Origin: Xenoacremonium recifei
Taxonomy: Eukaryota; Ascomycota; Sordariomycetes; Hypocreales; Nectriaceae
Assembly: GCA_012184525.1 (NCBI GenBank)
Contig: WOFQ01000047.1
Span: forward strand, 124,001 to 188,000
Direction of reading: 5' to 3'
Length of the DNA stretch: 64,000 nucleotides
Made by a program: the position numbers and the translations under genes. Below the pieces are notes generated by a model. It saw only the letters and a program-made list of their open reading frames with translations. It was not told the DNA's origin and did no database searches. Shown here in pieces: positions 59,417 through 64,000 of the stretch. The number at the start of each line of letters is the position of its first letter. Within the stretch, counting starts at the first letter, position 1.

Positions 59417-61111
59417 ATGGCTCCGACAAGCCCGCATTTGAACTTTGTCGAACATTCGCAGGGGATCCGCCGGTCAACGCGCATCAATGAAGATACATGG
59501 AACCGCCATAAGAAGCTGCTGTGCGCCCTGTACCGGTCGTACCCCCTCGGCGATGTCATGACCTTCATGGAACTGCGCCACAAGTTCACCCCAAGGTAGG
59601 ATATGTTCTGTTACTGCAACGTATAGTTCTTCTAACATCCTTCTAGCAAGCGCCAGTACGGTTATCGCTTCGAGAAATGGGGGATCCGAAAGTATGGCAA
59701 AGGAGACAAAGCAGCCTCGCCGAGGCCTATCTCCGAGTTGGACCAATTCGTCCGTTCTCGAGAGAACAATGACCATATGAGCCAACCAGATCACACTGCC
59801 AAATCCAATTTCCTCGGCATTCCGAGTCAGACAAGCGGCTATCCATCTCCAGATTCTTCCCACTCAGCATCCGACAACGATGTTATTCTGGAGGACGAGG
59901 CTGAGGACCCGAGTCCCATAAACTATAACTGGAGAGGGAACGAGCTCTACAAGAAGCTGGCTGCCGACTTTTGTGTCGCCATGGGCGATGACAAGAATGC
60001 TTTTGGCTTCTATCTCGACCTATACAAGGAAATATCCGCTAGGCCCGGCACCCCCTTCGCAGCCAAGGACATGCTGGCCAAATCATGTGCTCGCTCAGCC
60101 GAGGACCCTGAAAATGTTAGGAGAGCTAGTCAGATGCTTTCTCGACATCAGTCGCATTCCTCTGCCTTCAGCCGCACGTTTGTCTTCTCCATGCTTGCCG
60201 CTTATCTGAGGGAGCGTGATGACGGGGTAGACAAGTCTAAAGCTCAAGAGAGCACCTGCGACAGTATCAAAGCAGTTCTGCCAAACGGTGCTCTTACTTG
60301 TATCGAAGATATTCCCGAGCTATCTCATGGATGCTCTATTATGGACCTCGTGGCCTATCAGTGTCTTCGCCATGGCCTAGAAGTCCTAGAGGATTCTGCA
60401 GTCAGTACAAACGGCGAAACGCTTTCTTCTGACTGCCTCCTCGACCAATACGTTTTAAAGCGCTTCTCGCACACTAGCAGCGGCGACAACCCTTTGAGGC
60501 CTTGCCTCGAGTGGTGCTCGAAGCAACTCGATTCCAATCTGGTGGTTCCAGCTCAGGTTGCTGCCATCCGGCCAGTGACGAGTGACGGACAACGAGAATG
60601 GGCCGACAATATTGCCATATTCTGCACGCTCTGGGGCGCCATGCTCAGAGATACTGCTGACTACTCTACCGCTCCAGACTGGTACGACGATTCCGAGCCA
60701 GCCTTTGGCATTTGTGCTTCTGAGCTGCTCGTTACCATCTGCTGGATGATCGGAGAAAAGGCTCTAGAGGAAGAGGGCACCACAGATGTGCTCTGCCGCG
60801 CTTCTCAGGGCGTCAGGGCCCTTGAGAAGCTAGACGATGGTAGTCTCTGGACCAAGTTCATGGGGAAATTCACCTGGATGAACAAGCTAGTCGACTCGCA
60901 GGCCGGGGACGAAGACAAGGGCTTCGAGCGTGTTATGCTGCATCACGTCCGCGAGTACATCACGGCAACGCTTGGAATTGACTTGCCTGTGATGGATCAT
61001 GATGCCATCGATATACCGCTGCTGGATGAGTTTATATCCTTCCCCGACATGGCTGGCAGTGACGGTAACATCTTGGCCTCCTCCTTCGGTCTCGGGCCCA
61101 TGGGGCTCTAG
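59417..61111 (+). CDS. Clr5-domain protein
   Basis: Two exons, 59417-59595 and 59647-61111, give 547 residues. The 51-nt intron has a GTAGGA donor and a TCTAG acceptor and joins in frame at KFTPSKRQYGYRFEKWGIRK. Residues about 24-75 match the fungal Clr5 domain (WNRHKKLLCALY, then DVMTFMELRHKFTPSKRQY, then FEKWGIRKYGKG), a module named after a fission-yeast silencing factor and found in many fungal proteins. Residues 75-165 are Ser/Asp-rich. The C-terminal ~380 residues are largely helical with no known domain. The upstream in-frame TTG at 59,396 is not a likely start; the ATG at 59,417 is used. It may act in the nucleus, but this is inferred from the domain only. It converges with the dynein heavy-chain gene. 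Confidence 0.82.
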
Positions 61112-61644
61112 ATGAGCCGGGATAGGATATGAAGTTGGATCACAGAACAATGGGTTTCCTATCTCTTTGCTTTCCTTTCCTTGATCTCCTTGAGTTTCTC
61201 TCCGCTTGTTTTCACAGTCTCCTTTTCGTGCTTTGAGATCGCTGGAGGAACTGCTGGGCTTGGGAATGTATCAACGCTGGACTGTGGCTCTGCGTTAGAT
61301 ATGATATGACACTTATGATGAAACGACCTTTGGATAGAAGTTGATATTATCAGATACACTTCTTATATAGTCAATGACACGAAATGACCTTGATTGCAAA
61401 CGATATTCATCTAATAAGTACCATTCTTCTTAATCTATGAACATAACAAAAACAACGAGCAAGCCAGCCCGTAGAAAGACAGTAAGATGACAACAGTCTG
61501 TGACAATGAGTAGGGTATCAGTCAGTCAACACGATGCGCCGCCGCAGGATGCTCACAGAAGCGTCTAACAAAGCCACCGACGCAGAAAAACAAACTGAGA
61601 AAAAACCGCATATTCCTCTCCCCCGTTCCGTGCACAAATCACAG
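61112..61644. other. Convergent 3' regions
   Basis: AT-rich gap between the Clr5-domain gene and the dynein gene; no ORF of note. Confidence 0.4.
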
Positions 61645-64000
61645 TCAAATCTCCGTCACGAGCTTCTCACCCTCATCGAGCAACTCCGTCACCTTGCGCA
61701 GATTCGCAATCAGGCTGCGCCCCAGCCCACCCAGCAGCAACTTCTCCGCATTGGCGGGCAGGCCAAGATACGTCGGGGGCTCACGCTCAGGCAGGCGATG
61801 GATCCAGGCGGTGAAGTCGGCGAGGCTGGTGCCAGGGGGGACGAGCAGGCCGCCGTCGGGGCCGTCGACGAGCTTGTGGTCGACGTCATAGGCGGCGGGG
61901 GTGAGGAACGAGGAGACGAGCTGGGCGAGTAGCTGGAAGTCGGCCTCGTCGTCGATCTTGCCGCCGTAGGTCTCGGTCACGAGGTAGCGCAGCATGTCCC
62001 AGGGGATGTTGGTGGGAGCGATGTTGGTGCGGTTGCCGGCGACGCCGTCGATCCAGGTGTCGATGATGTAGGCGGAGCATTCGTACTGCGGGCGAGTTAG
62101 CATATGGATGGATGTCTGGTATGAGTTTGGGATGGTTGAAGGGGGCACTTACGTCGCTGTCGTTGAACTCCCAGAAGCCCTTCCAGCCCAGGTTTGGCGC
62201 ATATCGCAACCGCTCCTGCACCACCGCGTGCAAGAATGAGAGCAGCAGATACAGCCTCGTTCGCTCGACAGGGCTCTTCGAGGCTCTGGTGGTGAGAGAG
62301 GACATGGAATCCTTCATGTTGGCCCTGACACCCGCGGGCTGCTCGTACATCAGCACGCGCGAGGCCCGGAGCAGGTTGACGGGGATCTTGGGGCTGGACT
62401 CCATGGACAGGAAGATACGGAATTCTGTGTGTGGATTGAGCGATTCCATGCGCTTCTCCAGGCTCTGCAGCCAGGTGGGCGCCAGATGGACGTTCTTGAC
62501 CAGGACCCAGGAGCCGGTCTGGGCCGCGTTGCTGATGGCCTTGTCGGCACTGGCGAGACCCTCATTGGAACCCATGGCGATGTTGGTGCACTTGACGCGC
62601 ATGCGCTCAACCAGGCTGTCGACCTTGTAGCTAGCATCGAAGCCGGGGCTCGAGACCAGGGAGATCGGTAGGGTGGCCGCAACTTGAGTGACCGTCTCCT
62701 TGAGATCCTCGACAACGTCGAATATGTCAGAGCCAAAGACCGAGGCGACGAAGCGCTCGGCTGCAGGCACAAAGCGGTCCATGCGGAAGAGCTTGACGAG
62801 CAGTAGAGAGTAAAGGGCCTTGTCCATTGCCTCGGTGTTCTCCTCCCAGATCTGCGGCACAGCGTTCTCGGCCAGCTCCTCAGTGAAGAACTTGTCCCAA
62901 TCCTCAGTCGAGACGGCATCAAGCTTCTCTTTGACGGCACCCAGCTTCTTGGCCTGGATGAAAGCCTCATCCCTCTCATCGGGGTTGGAGGACAAATCCT
63001 TGCCTTCGACGCGGTTGTCGAGGATGACATCGATCAAGGACTTGTCCATCTTGTAGGGTGAAGCCTGGGCAAGAAGCATGCCAAGCGTGATGCGGTCCTT
63101 CTGGAGCAGACCCAGAGCAGTGCGCTTGAAGGTATTAACAAAGAGGTCCTTGACGATGATGTCTCGCCGCGCGTTCTCATCCTTCTCGTTCTCCAAGTTC
63201 TTGTTTCTGTGCAGCACTCCCTGGAAGATCTCGAGGAAGTACTGGAGCGAGAATTGGTAGAAGTGGTTAAGGTAGTGCAACTGCTCCAACACAGCGAATA
63301 CAGCACTGCAGGACTTGGCGACGATGCTGTACTGCTGAGTAATTTCTTCGACCGTCGCCATGACATTCTCCGTATTGCTCATCTTGGCAGAAATCTCGGC
63401 CGCCTCGGTCTTGAGTGTTTCCAGCGTTTCGATGACGTTGTCGTCGTCGAGAATGTTGCCGCGGGACTCGTTGAGGGCCTGCAGGAGTCGCTTCTCAAGC
63501 TTTCGTAAATGGATCTTGAACTCTCCCTGAGCTTTGATGAGGTTCGACCGCTTCTCGTCGATATCAGGTCTCTCGGACTTGAGCACATCATTAAGGGACT
63601 GAGTCTGGAGACTGCTCTGCGTGACCGTGAAGTTGACAAAGGTGGTTCGACTGCAGATATCGGGTGCGAATGTCGCAGAGGGATCCCGAGTCGAGAGATA
63701 CAAGCGGAACGCTGGCGAGAAGTCGATCTCTTGCTTGCCGAGTTGAATGAGCACACGGCCGCCTGTCTTCTGGTATTCCTTGTTGAGGACATGGTTGAGA
63801 ATTGGGTCAAGATGCTCCGCATCCTGGATCAAGATGGGGTTACCGAATCGGAGAGAGCTCTCGAGTTGCTTCGTGAAAGTGTCGTCCAGGAAGCTGGTGA
63901 CTGTCAGACGACGATCTTTGCACTCCTTCTGCAGGAACTCGGTAACACGTCCTGATGGGTCAATGATGAGCGGGTATCGGTTGAAGCGCTTGAGAATGAT
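61645..64000 (-). CDS. Cytoplasmic dynein heavy chain, C-terminal part (5' partial)
   Basis: Two exons are visible: 62153 to the window edge (64000) and 61645-62085, giving the last 762 residues of a protein of about 4,300. The 67-nt intron (GTAAGT, CTAAC, CGCAG) joins at EFNDSDYECSAYIIDTWIDG, a typical dynein C-terminal block. The visible part begins in the AAA5 region (RFNRYPLIIDPSGRVTEFL, then FLDDTFTKQLESSLRFGNP and LYLSTRDPSATFAPDICSR). It continues through the linker helices and AAA6 (GSWVLVKNVHLAPTWLQSL, FRIFLSMESSPKIPVNLLR, NLGWKGFWEFND) to the C-terminal domain. Dynein is the minus-end microtubule motor for nuclear and endosome movement in hyphae. The motor's ATPase P-loops lie outside the window. 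Confidence 0.96.

Overview
The window is chromosomal DNA of a filamentous ascomycete, most likely a Sordariomycete. The reasons are short spliceosomal introns (about 46-150 nt) with GTANGT donors and CTAAC/CTGAC branch sites, long CT-rich leaders, fungal-only families (HET, Clr5, DUF1774-type, GPI-tailed cupredoxin) and a group III G-alpha of the GNA-3/MagA type. I cannot name the genus. There are no rRNA or tRNA genes, no CRISPR array and no bacterial-style operons.

Layout. 1-5.2 kb: C-terminal piece of a HET-type incompatibility protein (+), a GPI-type cupredoxin-like secreted protein (-) and a RING-finger protein (+). 5.2-9.5 kb: about 4.4 kb without a supported gene, then a bZIP transcription factor (+, 9.5-10.4 kb) and an acidic hypothetical protein (+, 11.4-12.8 kb). 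13.1-14.6 kb: PPG1-type PP2A-like phosphatase (-). 15.2-18.3 kb: a small protein with one predicted hydrophobic segment (+), a short two-exon hypothetical (-) and, divergent from it, a four-TM protein resembling the phospholipase D regulator SRF1 (+). 19.5-25.0 kb: cullin-1 (+) convergent with the DENN protein AVL9 (-). 25.0-32.2 kb: a gene-poor block of 7.3 kb, possibly holding decayed coding sequence. 32.2-45.4 kb: three conserved genes in tandem on the + strand, each behind a long leader or intergenic stretch: group III G-alpha, glycogen phosphorylase and the HOG1 MAP kinase. 46-53.5 kb: a large ABCC-type transporter (-) bracketed by two diverged copies of a short terminal-inverted-repeat element whose core looks telomere-like. 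53.7-55.8 kb: a single-domain holo-ACP synthase (-) and a DUF1774-like multispanning membrane protein (-). 58-64 kb: a low-complexity hypothetical ORF (-), a Clr5-domain protein (+) and the 3' end of the cytoplasmic dynein heavy chain (-, running off the right edge).

How the genes relate. Most are independent housekeeping or signalling loci. The G-alpha / glycogen phosphorylase / HOG1 run joins cAMP-type signalling, glycogen breakdown and osmostress signalling. That is a suggestive neighbourhood, but nothing in the sequence shows co-regulation. Exon structures below were assembled by hand from splice signals and reading-frame continuity; the exon lengths sum to whole codons in each multi-exon gene reported. 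Several genes have first coding exons of only 15-19 nt, which simple ORF calling misses.
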